Below are positions 1 through 7,545 of a DNA stretch of 14,116 bases, piece after piece; position 1 is the first letter of the stretch; each line of letters starts with the position of its first letter. Source of the stretch: Amoebophrya sp. AT5.2 (lineage: Eukaryota > Sar > Dinophyceae > Syndiniales > Amoebophryaceae); the NCBI GenBank assembly GCA_005223375.1, contig RXOD01005432.1:1-14116 (forward strand). Reading direction: 5' to 3'. A program made the translations under genes and the position numbers. Under the pieces are notes generated by a model. It was not told the DNA's origin, did no database searches, and worked only from the letters and a program-made list of their open reading frames with translations.

Positions 1-1641
1 GGCGGAGGCGGGGCTCTTCACATCGGAGGTCCCACGACGACGTTTCTCTTTCTTGGGCGGCGAAGCAGGGTCCGGCGGGGGGGGCTGCTGTGCGGGGGGC
101 TGCTGTTCCAGTTCTTTCCCTGGCCGCCCTTCAAGCTGCTGTGCCGCTGCAGCTTTGTTCGTATTTAGTTGTGACGATGATGAAGTAGTAGACGTCATTA
201 TAGCCGCAGCGGGAGGGCATCCTCTCGCGACGAGGGTGGATGAAGCCGAGGCCGAAGCGAACAGCGAAACTGGAGGCCGGAACTGGTCGTGGACGTCACA
301 GAACTGAGTACCAAGGAGCGCTGCTTTCGGTCCGAATCCGTTCTGCGTACTGAAGCCGCTGAAGCCTGAGCCACTCTTGTTGTGCCCACCTGCTGCTGGC
401 TTCAACGCTGAAAAAGCGGAGGTGTAGCCGGATGCGAAACTTGCTTGGATTGCAACACCGGTTCGGTCGTGCACTCCCTGCACGGAAACTTTTTTCCGCT
501 TGGGCGAGGGGGACACTCGGGCTGGAGGTGCGAAAGCAGGAGGTGCGTCCGCGCTTCGTTTGTTGAAGCTCACGGCGGACGGCTCCGCCGCCGCGAAGGC
601 GCTCTGCGGCTCTGGAGGCACGGGCGGCACGACCTGGGGTTCTTGTGGCTGCTTCGCCTTCCCGATGAACGCGCCGCCAGTCATTGGCGCTCCTGCCTGA
701 AGCGGATTTCCCGTCGGCGGAAAGCCCGATCCTCGTCCCTGCACGTTCAGATTCGGCGCTGCCGACCGGAAGGGTGCCTCGGTCTGCAGCAAGTGTGCCG
801 ATCGGGGCGGTCCGAATCGCCCAGTCAAAGTAGTTGGAAACGGCCCACCGAACTGGGGCTTTGCTGCACTCGCGAACTGTCCCGCACTCGGTGGAGCAGG
901 AGCCGCCGACCGCACAACAGACAAAGATGGAGCCGCAGATTGTGCCGCTGCGAACTGCCCCTGGACGGATGGCGTCACAGCTCGTGGAAATCCGAACTGC
1001 CCTTGGGCTGGAGGAGTCACAGCTCGCGGGAATGCGAACTGACCTTGAGCTGGAGGAGTCACAGGTCGTGGAAGTCCGAAGCCGAACTGCCCTTGGGCTG
1101 GAGGAGTTACAGGTCGTGGAAATCCGAACTGACCTTGGGCTGGAGGAGTGGCAGGTCGCGCGGCCGCGAACTGCCCTTGGACGCGTGGCGTCACAGGTCG
1201 TGCCCCAAACGTCGGAGGCGGTGTCGCCGGGCGCCAGGTCACTGCAAACTGTGACTGCGCGGCAAACTGCGACTGCGCCCCGGCGAAGGGCGCTGTGCCG
1301 AACTGGCAGTTCGCTTTTGCAGAATTTCCAAACTGCGCGGCAGGCGGAGTTGGTGGCCGCAATCCCGTGAACTGCGGCGTTCCCGCGGTAAATTGGGGCC
1401 GCACTACAGGAAACTGCTGCGCTGCACTGCTCGGGGGACCACTAGTTCCCGGCGGCTGCGCCACGCCGGTCTGCGCGGCGGCCCCGTTGGGTGCAACTGC
1501 TCGGTTCTGCACGGGGAGTTGTGGTTTCAGGCCCGCAAACTGCTGATTTTGTGCGCCGAATGGTGTCGTGCCGAACGGTACCGCGGCCGAGCCGCCGCTG
1601 TTCTGCGCAGCCGCCCCCATTGAAATTGAGTCGGACTTCAT
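1..1641 (-). CDS. FG-repeat, Pro/Gln/Ala-rich low-complexity protein (nucleoporin-like), C-terminus off the window
   Basis: An open frame of 547 codons runs from an ATG at 1641 to the left edge without a stop. An in-frame TAG lies upstream at 1669-1671, so this ATG is the natural start. Seen: scattered FG-type motifs (PFG, QFG, GFGF, SGFSGF), many Gln, Pro and Ala, and six copies of a 14-residue unit, RPVTPPAQGQFGFP, near residues 148-230. Two basic clusters resemble nuclear localisation signals: SPKRKK near residue 379 and KKEKRRR near residue 530. A poly-Gln/Pro stretch precedes the second. Known: disordered FG-repeat proteins line nuclear pores, and some mobile nucleoporins also carry import signals. 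Inferred: a nuclear-pore or other nuclear disordered protein. No folded domain is visible, so another phase-separating or RNA-binding protein is equally possible. The coding call is strong because three codon positions stay open over 1.6 kb and the repeats stay in frame. The function is weak. Confidence 0.7.
   Translation of the reverse strand, partial: MKSDSISMGAAAQNSGGSAAVPFGTTPFGAQNQQFAGLKPQLPVQNRAVAPNGAAAQTGVAQPPGTSGPPSSAAQQFPVVRPQFTAGTPQFTGLRPPTPPAAQFGNSAKANCQFGTAPFAGAQSQFAAQSQFAVTWRPATPPPTFGARPVTPRVQGQFAAARPATPPAQGQFGFPRPVTPPAQGQFGFGLPRPVTPPAQGQFAFPRAVTPPAQGQFGFPRAVTPSVQGQFAAAQSAAPSLSVVRSAAPAPPSAGQFASAAKPQFGGPFPTTLTGRFGPPRSAHLLQTEAPFRSAAPNLNVQGRGSGFPPTGNPLQAGAPMTGGAFIGKAKQPQEPQVVPPVPPEPQSAFAAAEPSAVSFNKRSADAPPAFAPPARVSPSPKRKKVSVQGVHDRTGVAIQASFASGYTSAFSALKPAAGGHNKSGSGFSGFSTQNGFGPKAALLGTQFCDVHDQFRPPVSLFASASASSTLVARGCPPAAAIMTSTTSSSSQLNTNKAAAAQQLEGRPGKELEQQPPAQQPPPPDPASPPKKEKRRRGTSDVKSPASA
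952..1200 (-). repeat. In-frame tandem repeat of a 42-bp unit (six copies)
   Basis: Six consecutive units of about 42 bp encode variants of RPVTPPAQGQFGFP inside the FG-rich protein. Read on the minus strand, their lengths are 14, 14, 16, 14, 14 and 11 residues, 83 codons in total. The third unit carries a two-codon FG-type expansion (GFGL). Changes are mostly single residues (Val/Ala, Pro/Ala, FGFP/FAAA), which is what unequal exchange within a coding minisatellite would leave. Confidence 0.9.
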
Positions 1642-2332
1642 GTTCAGGCACGCATGAGAAGTACTAGACTAGAGCGCGGTCTACTTTCATCATGATTATC
1701 CAAAAGTAAGACGGAACTTCATCCAAATTGCGTCTACTTACGACACGTCGATGTTGATGAATGGACAACTTATTTGTTTATCTCTCCCCCGATCGTGGGG
1801 ATTCTCCGCCTAGGGGCGGGATTGTCCGGCAGTCTCAATTTCTCAACTCGGAAGTGGTGACCTTGGAGTGCTTCAACTCAGTGTGAAATAGCATGCGACG
1901 CTTCCGAAGTGCCGATCTCTCTGTCTAGGCATGTGACTGTGAGGAGACAGGTAATTTCAGTTCGAACTCAAAGCGTCGCTCTTTGTACGTGTCGGACCGA
2001 AGTAGATAGCAGAACAAAATGCCACCGCGTTTGGTGGTAAAGTGTCCGGGTTCCGGATTCAATTCATTTGCCCACGTTCCCAAAAAGGCTGCACATGCAC
2101 TGGCCATTGATTTCATACACTCGTATGGATGTTCATCATTAATCCTCAATGTACAATTACGACAGAACCACAGCGTGCGAGTGCAGAAAGAAACGCTGCC
2201 AACTGGTAGTTGTGGAAACTACTGCACACCGGCACTATATGATGATGTTATTGTTGCCTTAGATTTCCCTACTTATTCCTCTCTATATAAAATCGCGAAG
2301 TCGGATGGTGGCACTATATAAAAAAATTGGTG
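1642..2332. other. Spacer upstream of the FG-repeat gene; no supported gene
   Basis: This stretch lies 5' of the minus-strand FG-repeat gene and left of the LINE insertion, so it probably contains that gene's promoter and leader. Only short, unconvincing frames are present. Two TATATAAA-like runs (about 2284-2292 and 2315-2325) and a 10-bp direct repeat, ggcactatat, at 2231-2240 and 2310-2319 are visible. Their orientation does not tie them to a gene here. Confidence 0.5.
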
Positions 2333-2345
2333 ATGGTACAAGAAT
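2333..2345. repeat. Left copy of the LINE target-site duplication
   Basis: The 13-bp sequence atggtacaagaat is identical to 5425-5437. Bases on either side differ between the copies (g and a here, t and g at the right copy), so the duplication is exactly 13 bp. This copy adjoins the 3' end of the minus-strand element. Confidence 0.9.
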
Positions 2346-2965
2346 ATACTACGGTGGAATCGATGCCCGAGTGGCAGTTTCCGGCAGGATGGACGCGTTC
2401 AGGGGGGGCCAGTGAGCAAAAAGAAAGCCAAGTATGCTCGTATTGCTACTTAATGTGATCCCTAAAATCCTGGGCGCACCGGCCAACATGGTGGTGTTGT
2501 ACCTGGTACCGGAGAAATGGCATTGAAAGGCTGAAAGATCAAAGTGCCAGGAGCTCTGGTAGAGATGATCGCTCGTATTTCGCTGTTGTCAGAGACTACA
2601 GAGAACGGACCCCGACGGCAAAATGACCGAATAGAGAAGGGAAAGGCAGACGAGCGAAACAATTGCGACTGTCTACCATCAGCTGCAGGTGTATATGTCG
2701 GAGCCCGAGCACCTCTTCACTCAATGGTCGCACTGAACGAACACCCTTAAAGTAAGGCTCCAGCAGTGCTATGTCCGCGGGGCGTCGTGAGATGATATTC
2801 TCAGGAGAAAGTAAGTAGCAGCAGTCTGGGTGATGAAGCACAATGTGCCCAGTCGGGCAACGGGCGAATATCACCAGCAGAATAATATACGCACATAAGC
2901 AATTGCAGTAAAAGTAACTGTGCTAGAAAGGAGCTAATTTCGCGATGCCACACGAAGTCACCCAC
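2346..2965 (-). other. 3' untranslated part of the LINE
   Basis: About 620 bp lie between the stop codon of the retrotransposon protein and the left target duplication. No open frame here looks coding. It includes a run of seven G on the plus strand near 2401. The terminus lacks poly(A) or simple tandem repeats, so recognition by the reverse transcriptase probably relies on 3' sequence or structure (inference). Confidence 0.6.
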
Positions 2966-5392
2966 CTACGGGGCGGAGTCGTCAACGCCCTGAAGGTGTG
3001 TGCGCCGCGCCTCCTCTGCAGCGTGCATGGTGTCGAGTAGCTCCATCAGCCCCGCCGGTTTAGCCAAGGCAACCCTGTCCGGAAACTCATGACAGGAAAG
3101 TACATGCAGCCAGCTATCCTCCGACGCTCCGCATGACAAGCACGAGCGTTTCTGCAAACCCGCACAAGTCGGTTCCTTGAAGCGGGTGGCGCCGATAAGG
3201 TTAGTAAATGTCCGCTGAAACCAGCGGCCCTCACCTTTGGCCAATCGGTAAATAGAATGAACCTTTTTCCGAGTAAGTTGTAAATCTTGTACAATTTGGC
3301 TTGACTGGGACTTCTTCTCAACCAGATCATAGATGGCATCCAGCTCACTTTTTTCCATGATGTCCCCGACCGCAGCTTTCACCTCTTCGTGGGACATCCG
3401 TGGCGGGACGGTAGTTTCGGCCGGAGTCAGCACCGTATGGAGGTGAGTGGCTACGGCATCTGCAAGCTCGTTCACAGATACTCCGAGGTGCGAGGGCGAA
3501 AACATGACGTCAACCTGGGTGTACTTGAGAGCAACCCGCTCCAGGTTGCGGACGAGGGCAACGTCCTTGTCTGCCCCCGCAACTTCCGTGCCCACTAGCC
3601 GGTCGAGGAAGGCAATGAGCGACTGGCAGTCCAAAACCAAGAGAAGAGGGACAGCGGGCGTTGGGGCCGATCCCTCGGCCAGGTCGAGTAAGAGCCGGTC
3701 GAGGCCCAAGTGTTCCATGCCGTACGCAGCGACTGCTCCCCGTCGTCGGTACCCCCGTAGGTGCGGGCGACCATATTTAAATGCAGAACAATAGAGCAAG
3801 TTGGCTGCAGTGCCCACTTCGGTATCGTGTTTTACTGAACCATCCGACGCGCCAACCGGGAAGCCCGCCGCGATATGGTCAGAGATCTTTTGTTCCAGCT
3901 TTCGAACATCGTCACAGTCGAGATGAAAGAAGACGTTACTCGCTTTTAGCATACGGAGAGTGCGGAACGCGGTCGCGTGTTCCGGCGTCCAGCCCGTCCG
4001 GAGCAGTATCTCGGTGGCGTTCCGTATCCACCCCGGATCAAAAGTGCGATACTTGTCATCCAGCTCTTCGGCGTAGGAATGGAACGCTGGCCGGAGATTA
4101 CCCGCGCGCACGGCTTGCGCAATGTCGTCGACCGGGTGGTTGTCGGTCTGGGTGGCCGGTACGTAGAAGATTTCAATCCCAGTCTCTACGCGGCCCGCGA
4201 GTGCAGACGCACATCGGGCCGCTGGCGGCAGCGGCGAGGTGTGTGGAAGCATGACCCACTCGTCTTCCGTCGTAGTCTTGGGCAACGCCTGCACGCATGG
4301 GAGGCGCAGGACCAGTGGCGCGAGGAGCTCGCGCAGAGAGCTTTCGGGGCCTCGCAGTGTTGCATCGATGAGGGTGGCCGCCGCCCGGCCATATAGATTG
4401 AAGACGGAGTGGGATTCCGCGAGTACGCGCAGCACTTCGAGCCGCATGGTGCGGTCGGACCCAATGGCTAACCGTTGCGCCACATTAAGTATCTTGGTAT
4501 TTAGGTCGCGAAGAACCCCATCCGTAGCGTAGGATCCCCACGCCCCAATCGCGAAGGCCGTAGGCTGAACAATAAGCGCCCGCACCGCTTGGGTGAGCAC
4601 TCCGGGTTCAGCTCCCCAGTCATAATTAGTGAGGCTATATAAGATCGGCATCCGGCGCGTGGCCTTCTCTATCAGGTAATCGTAGTGATCCTGGAAACAT
4701 AACATGTGGTCCACGATGACCCCGAGGATACGGTGTGACGTTACCTGCTTGAAAGGGAGCGCCCCGATATTTTCTGGCGGGATTTCCACTCGTTCGGCCT
4801 GAACGTTCCAAACCCGGGCGCCCGGGGGGCCTTGATGGCGTCGCTTTTCTCGACACACCGCGGGGGACGCCACCAGCGAAGAATGGAGGACCAGGATTCG
4901 CGTTTTCCCGTCATCCAGAACCAACTCTTCGTCCACTTCGAGCACGCGCCCGAGGTCCGCGCGAACGCCCCAAAGTTCCAATCGTAACAATTCGAGGGAA
5001 GGCGCCGCGACCAGGATGCAGCCATCGTCCGCGAAAAAATCGCATTCCCGTTCGCAAGACGGATTGGTAGGTCTACGAAGTTCGGCCGGTGCTGAATCTA
5101 TGTACACGCACCACATTGCCGGCGAGAGGATCCCCCCCTGGGGGATCCCAGTTGTGGAGGCTAAGTACGGTCCCACCGCGTCGCCGAATCTCACCCGGTA
5201 GGTCCTCCCCTGCATCCATGCGAGCAGCAGACGCGTGTAATTGGGTCCTACGCCTAATTCTTCACACTTGCGACCGAAGCGACCCGGTTTGATACTATCG
5301 TAGGCCCCCGTAATGTCGGTGGAAAGGATGGCAACGTACTTGCCCGCCTGTAGCCGGGACGACGCCCATGTAAGAACGTGAGCAAGTTCCAT
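2966..5392 (-). CDS. Non-LTR retrotransposon ORF2-like protein: reverse transcriptase, RNase H, Cys/His cluster (N-terminally truncated)
   Basis: This 808-residue frame encodes the polymerase part of a LINE. Reverse-transcriptase motifs are clear: motif A LSTDITGAYDSI with Asp26, motif B GIPQGGILSP at about residues 82-91, the catalytic FADD at 120-123, and a later RILGVIVDHML block near 221-231. A C-terminal RNase H domain follows with the expected acidic set Asp517 (SDGS), Glu560, Asp588 (LDCQS) and Asp645 (NELADA), plus His635. Near the end a C-x2-C...H-x4-C-type cluster (CLSCG...HVLSCH) resembles the zinc-binding tail of many LINE proteins. Known: LINEs with RNase H belong to I-like, ingi-like and related clades. 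The endonuclease domain and the start of the polymerase are missing. Upstream of Met1 the frame stays open for ten codons (including QRFLNCD) up to the insertion boundary, so Met1 is simply the first Met in a truncated frame. This copy is almost certainly not autonomous. Confidence 0.95.
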   Translation of the reverse strand: MELAHVLTWASSRLQAGKYVAILSTDITGAYDSIKPGRFGRKCEELGVGPNYTRLLLAWMQGRTYRVRFGDAVGPYLASTTGIPQGGILSPAMWCVYIDSAPAELRRPTNPSCERECDFFADDGCILVAAPSLELLRLELWGVRADLGRVLEVDEELVLDDGKTRILVLHSSLVASPAVCREKRRHQGPPGARVWNVQAERVEIPPENIGALPFKQVTSHRILGVIVDHMLCFQDHYDYLIEKATRRMPILYSLTNYDWGAEPGVLTQAVRALIVQPTAFAIGAWGSYATDGVLRDLNTKILNVAQRLAIGSDRTMRLEVLRVLAESHSVFNLYGRAAATLIDATLRGPESSLRELLAPLVLRLPCVQALPKTTTEDEWVMLPHTSPLPPAARCASALAGRVETGIEIFYVPATQTDNHPVDDIAQAVRAGNLRPAFHSYAEELDDKYRTFDPGWIRNATEILLRTGWTPEHATAFRTLRMLKASNVFFHLDCDDVRKLEQKISDHIAAGFPVGASDGSVKHDTEVGTAANLLYCSAFKYGRPHLRGYRRRGAVAAYGMEHLGLDRLLLDLAEGSAPTPAVPLLLVLDCQSLIAFLDRLVGTEVAGADKDVALVRNLERVALKYTQVDVMFSPSHLGVSVNELADAVATHLHTVLTPAETTVPPRMSHEEVKAAVGDIMEKSELDAIYDLVEKKSQSSQIVQDLQLTRKKVHSIYRLAKGEGRWFQRTFTNLIGATRFKEPTCAGLQKRSCLSCGASEDSWLHVLSCHEFPDRVALAKPAGLMELLDTMHAAEEARRTHLQGVDDSAP

Positions 5393-5424
5393 ATCGCAGT
5401 TCAGGAACCGTTGAAAGGCAAACT

Positions 5425-5437
5425 ATGGTACAAGAAT
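5425..5437. repeat. Right copy of the LINE target-site duplication
   Basis: This is the second copy of atggtacaagaat. It adjoins the truncated 5' end of the element. The reverse-transcriptase reading frame stays open to the last few bases before this repeat, where a TAG overlaps the junction (5423-5425). That places the breakpoint at 5424/5425. Confidence 0.9.
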
Positions 5438-5840
5438 GAAAATTAGTGCTGCTTATACTTTTAATTATTCACTTTTACTTATAATAGTTCCCGGAAACGT
5501 GGTAGACTGGTATGAAGTGTATATGTAGGTAAAACTGGTGCACAGGTGCTGGCTGTCCCTGGTTCCAAAATGATAAACATAAACATCTAGATGATATATC
5601 AATGAATCTACTTACTCTCTGATGTGAGCGTTCACCGAGCTCATCCATGTGATCGGATCCAGCTTCGTCATTTTTTCTGCTCTGAAATCAATTGACTCGC
5701 CGGGGCTGTTTCCCTTTTTCCTTTTCCAAGCACTTGGCTGGAGACGTTCTGAGGTTGATGCAAAGAATTACTTCATCTGTTTGCAGTACCGCAGTACGTT
5801 TTGTTGATTTCGTTGTATCAGTGTCGCGTAGATTTCACCC
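5438..5840. other. AT-rich spacer between the LINE and the H1-tailed gene; no supported gene
   Basis: This is about 400 bp downstream of the stop codon of the 504-residue gene, so it should include that gene's 3' untranslated region. The part nearest the LINE is AT-rich (ttttaattattcacttttac region). I see no convincing frame, RNA gene or strong inverted repeat. Confidence 0.5.
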
Positions 5841-7355
5841 CTATTTCTTCTTGACGGTCTTCATTTTTGCCGCCGCTTGCTTGAGCGCCATTTTGGCTTT
5901 CGCTTTTGCCTTGGCTGGTTTGGCTTTCGCTTTCGGCGCTCCTGCTTTTGCGGCTTTCGATTGCGCCTTTGCTTTGGGGGCGGCGGCCTTCGCCTTCGCT
6001 TTCGCCTTCGCACATTTCTTCTTCACGGTCTTCATTTTTGCCGCCGCTTGCTTGGACAACATTTTTGCTTTCGCTTTCGCCTTGGCCGGTTTGGCTTTGG
6101 CTTTCGACGCTCCTGCTTTTGCGGCTTTAGATTGCGCCTTTGCTTTGGGCGCCGCGGCCTTCACCTTCGCCCTCGCACCAACCGCCGACGCCTTACTGCC
6201 GGCTTTCTCCGTTGGCGCTGCGCCAGCATCGTTTATGTTTGCTTCCTGTCCCCCACTAGATGAGCTAGACACGCCTGTCGTTCGCTTTTCGGCCGCGGGC
6301 ACCATCACACTGAGTGCCGTGCGGTAGATCAAGGCTCCGGAGGGCCGTTCCCGCTTTGAGATTCTTATTACGTTGCCATCGTCGTCGTAGGCTGAATCGT
6401 CGGTGAAATCGTCGGAAAAATCTTCGTCAAACTCAACGTCGTTCAACTCTCGCGCACCGTGTACCAATTCCCCCATCCAATGCTGCGTCTTGCTGTTTTC
6501 GCCCAGGTAGCGCGAGTTTAAGGTTCCGATGCAAAGATCCTCGCCGTAGTGCTTGCGGCGGAGGAAGTCGCTTTTGCACATCGACTTCGGCAGCTTCGGC
6601 GGAAAAGTGGACAGAATGTCGTGCTCGAACGGCTTACGCTTATTTTTGCGCACGTAATCCGGGTCGTCGTTGTTATACGTCTCGTAAATGTGTTCCGCCT
6701 CGTAAATGCGGAACTTCATCGACAAACCGGCCTTCTCGGCAGCGAGCGCGACCAGCTTTTCCGCCGACTCCAGTTTCTCTATCTGATTCTTGTCGAGCAC
6801 CTCGCGCGCACTCTTGGCCTTGGCCTTTTTCATCGCCGGTGGTGCTGCCGCTTCTGCCAGGAGTGGAGCAGCGGACGAACCGTGCGCGGCCGTCTTCGTC
6901 AATCTGTTCCGGAACTCGTCGTCTTTCGCCTTTTTCTGCGCTGGCTTCATCATGATTGCGGGTGGGAACAGACCCACATGAGAGTACGTCGACTGGCACG
7001 GGAACATGAGCTGCCCGCCCTTCTGCAGAAAGAGCGGATTCGCGACTTGCTTCTTCAACTCCTGCTCGAGAGCCGCCATCACCTTCAAGTCGCTCGCTGG
7101 CTGGTCCAGGTCCGGTTCCCGCTTTTCCCAAAAGGCGTACTTGTTCACGTCGCATTTCATTCTGACGCTTGAGAGCTTCTTCCACAGCGCGGTGATCTTC
7201 TCGACACCTAACTCCGTGACTTCCGGTCCTACGTCCTTGCGCTCGAGATAGGGCGGAAACACCAAACGGAAGAAAGACTTGACGTAAAAGTCGACTTCGC
7301 TGGCCTTGTTCCCGAAATACCTGAAGTAGAAGTAGCGGAGAATGATATGACTCAT
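5841..7355 (-). CDS. Degenerate 2OG-oxygenase C-terminal domain fused to an acidic linker and a histone-H1-like Lys/Ala tail
   Basis: This frame encodes 504 residues from an ATG at 7355; an in-frame TGA lies about 40 bp upstream. Residues from about 85 to 235 resemble the C-terminal domain of the oxygenase encoded next door. FLQKGGQLMFPCQSTYSH matches FLANGGTVGFPCSHLYTNS, and the later LESAEKLVALAAEKAGLSMKF block sits where the neighbour has LKGKDAVIGRAVDTV. The iron-binding HxD half is absent, so oxygenase catalysis is not expected. An Asp/Glu-rich stretch follows near residues 300-335 (DEDFSDDFTDD). The last 120 residues or so are Lys/Ala-rich with two tandem copies of a 57-residue unit ending MKTVKKK, like an H1 tail or other DNA-compacting tail. 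Inferred: a nuclear or chromatin-associated protein derived from a duplicated oxygenase gene. I cannot exclude an unseen upstream exon carrying more of the oxygenase fold. It lies 190 bp downstream of the oxygenase gene on the same strand. Confidence 0.82.
   Translation of the reverse strand: MSHIILRYFYFRYFGNKASEVDFYVKSFFRLVFPPYLERKDVGPEVTELGVEKITALWKKLSSVRMKCDVNKYAFWEKREPDLDQPASDLKVMAALEQELKKQVANPLFLQKGGQLMFPCQSTYSHVGLFPPAIMMKPAQKKAKDDEFRNRLTKTAAHGSSAAPLLAEAAAPPAMKKAKAKSAREVLDKNQIEKLESAEKLVALAAEKAGLSMKFRIYEAEHIYETYNNDDPDYVRKNKRKPFEHDILSTFPPKLPKSMCKSDFLRRKHYGEDLCIGTLNSRYLGENSKTQHWMGELVHGARELNDVEFDEDFSDDFTDDSAYDDDGNVIRISKRERPSGALIYRTALSVMVPAAEKRTTGVSSSSSGGQEANINDAGAAPTEKAGSKASAVGARAKVKAAAPKAKAQSKAAKAGASKAKAKPAKAKAKAKMLSKQAAAKMKTVKKKCAKAKAKAKAAAPKAKAQSKAAKAGAPKAKAKPAKAKAKAKMALKQAAAKMKTVKKK
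5847..6189 (-). repeat. 171-bp tandem duplication encoding the Lys/Ala-rich tail
   Basis: Two copies lie head to tail with a period of 171 bp: the shared stretch acggtcttcatttttgccg starts at 5854 and again at 6025. Each copy encodes 57 residues of the type APKAKAQSKAAKAGA...MKTVKKK. Differences are few (ALKQ versus LSKQ, GAPKA versus GASKA). The period is a multiple of three and leaves the frame intact. Edges are approximate. Confidence 0.88.
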
Positions 7356-7545
7356 CCTTTTTTCACAAAGACTGTTGCAGCTGCGCCAACGCCATCACCC
7401 AGATCTATATAAGTGTATATTTATGTTGGTACTAGCGCTAGCCGCGATCGAAGGAACCGAATCCGAAAAGGGCGAGGCTAAGCCCAGTATGGTCGTATCT
7501 TTCTAAGTATAGTAAAGGTGAAAAAGGCAGTGGCAGAGCCAAGCA
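7356..7545. other. Short spacer between the tandem oxygenase-related genes
   Basis: This 190-bp gap separates the stop of the oxygenase gene from the start of the 504-residue gene. It would hold the 3' end signals of one and any promoter or trans-splice acceptor of the other. A 10-bp perfect palindrome, ctagcgctag, lies at 7432-7441 and a tatataag run near 7406. Neither can be assigned a role. Confidence 0.4.

Larger units (their letters stand above)
2346..5424 (-). mobile_element. 5'-truncated non-LTR (LINE-type) retrotransposon, about 3.1 kb
   Basis: The element reads on the minus strand, with its 5' end at 5424 and 3' end at 2346. It is bounded by a perfect 13-bp direct repeat. It contains one long frame with reverse transcriptase, RNase H and a Cys/His cluster, followed by about 620 bp of 3' untranslated sequence. 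The endonuclease domain and the first reverse-transcriptase blocks are absent, as expected when target-primed reverse transcription stops early. No long terminal repeats are seen. No poly(A) tract is present at the 3' junction; the element-proximal end reads CCACCGTAGTAT on the element strand. Intact target duplication and an unbroken frame argue for a fairly recent insertion into the spacer between the FG-repeat gene and the H1-tailed gene. Confidence 0.88.

Noticed and set aside
445..1370. Long plus-strand frames (269 and 178 codons) opposite the FG-repeat gene.
   Set aside because: They follow the 42-bp repeat in other frames, giving Arg/Ser/Trp-rich or Glu/Leu-rich translations. The minus strand gives the sensible repeat protein open over the full 1.6 kb.
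2019..2321. A 100-codon plus-strand frame left of the LINE.
   Set aside because: There is no recognisable motif, ordinary composition, and it ends in the AT-rich TATATAAA region; its length is compatible with chance.
2284..2325. Two TATATAAA-like boxes that could be promoters.
   Set aside because: They read towards the LINE, where no plus-strand gene exists, and are more than 600 bp from the start of the FG-repeat gene on the other strand.
2362..2374. A tRNA A-box-like sequence (tgcccgagtggc) on the plus strand near the LINE 3' end, raising a SINE or tRNA possibility.
   Set aside because: No B box, no acceptor stem and no cloverleaf could be found, and it lies inside the element bounded by the target duplication.
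5887..5898. A 12-nt match, gccattttggct, to the core of the dinoflagellate spliced leader.
   Set aside because: It lies inside the Lys/Ala-rich coding repeat, where it encodes part of KMALK on the other strand; the rest of the leader sequence and a donor site are missing.
5692..6327. A 211-codon plus-strand frame with hydrophobic Ala/Phe repeats, looking membrane-like.
   Set aside because: It is the mirror of Lys/Ala codons (AAR, GCN) read as Phe/Leu and Ala/Gly; the opposite strand encodes the H1-like tail.
6549..7172. A 207-codon plus-strand frame opposite the 504-residue gene.
   Set aside because: It is Arg/Leu/His-rich without motifs, whereas the minus strand shows clear similarity to the neighbouring oxygenase domain.
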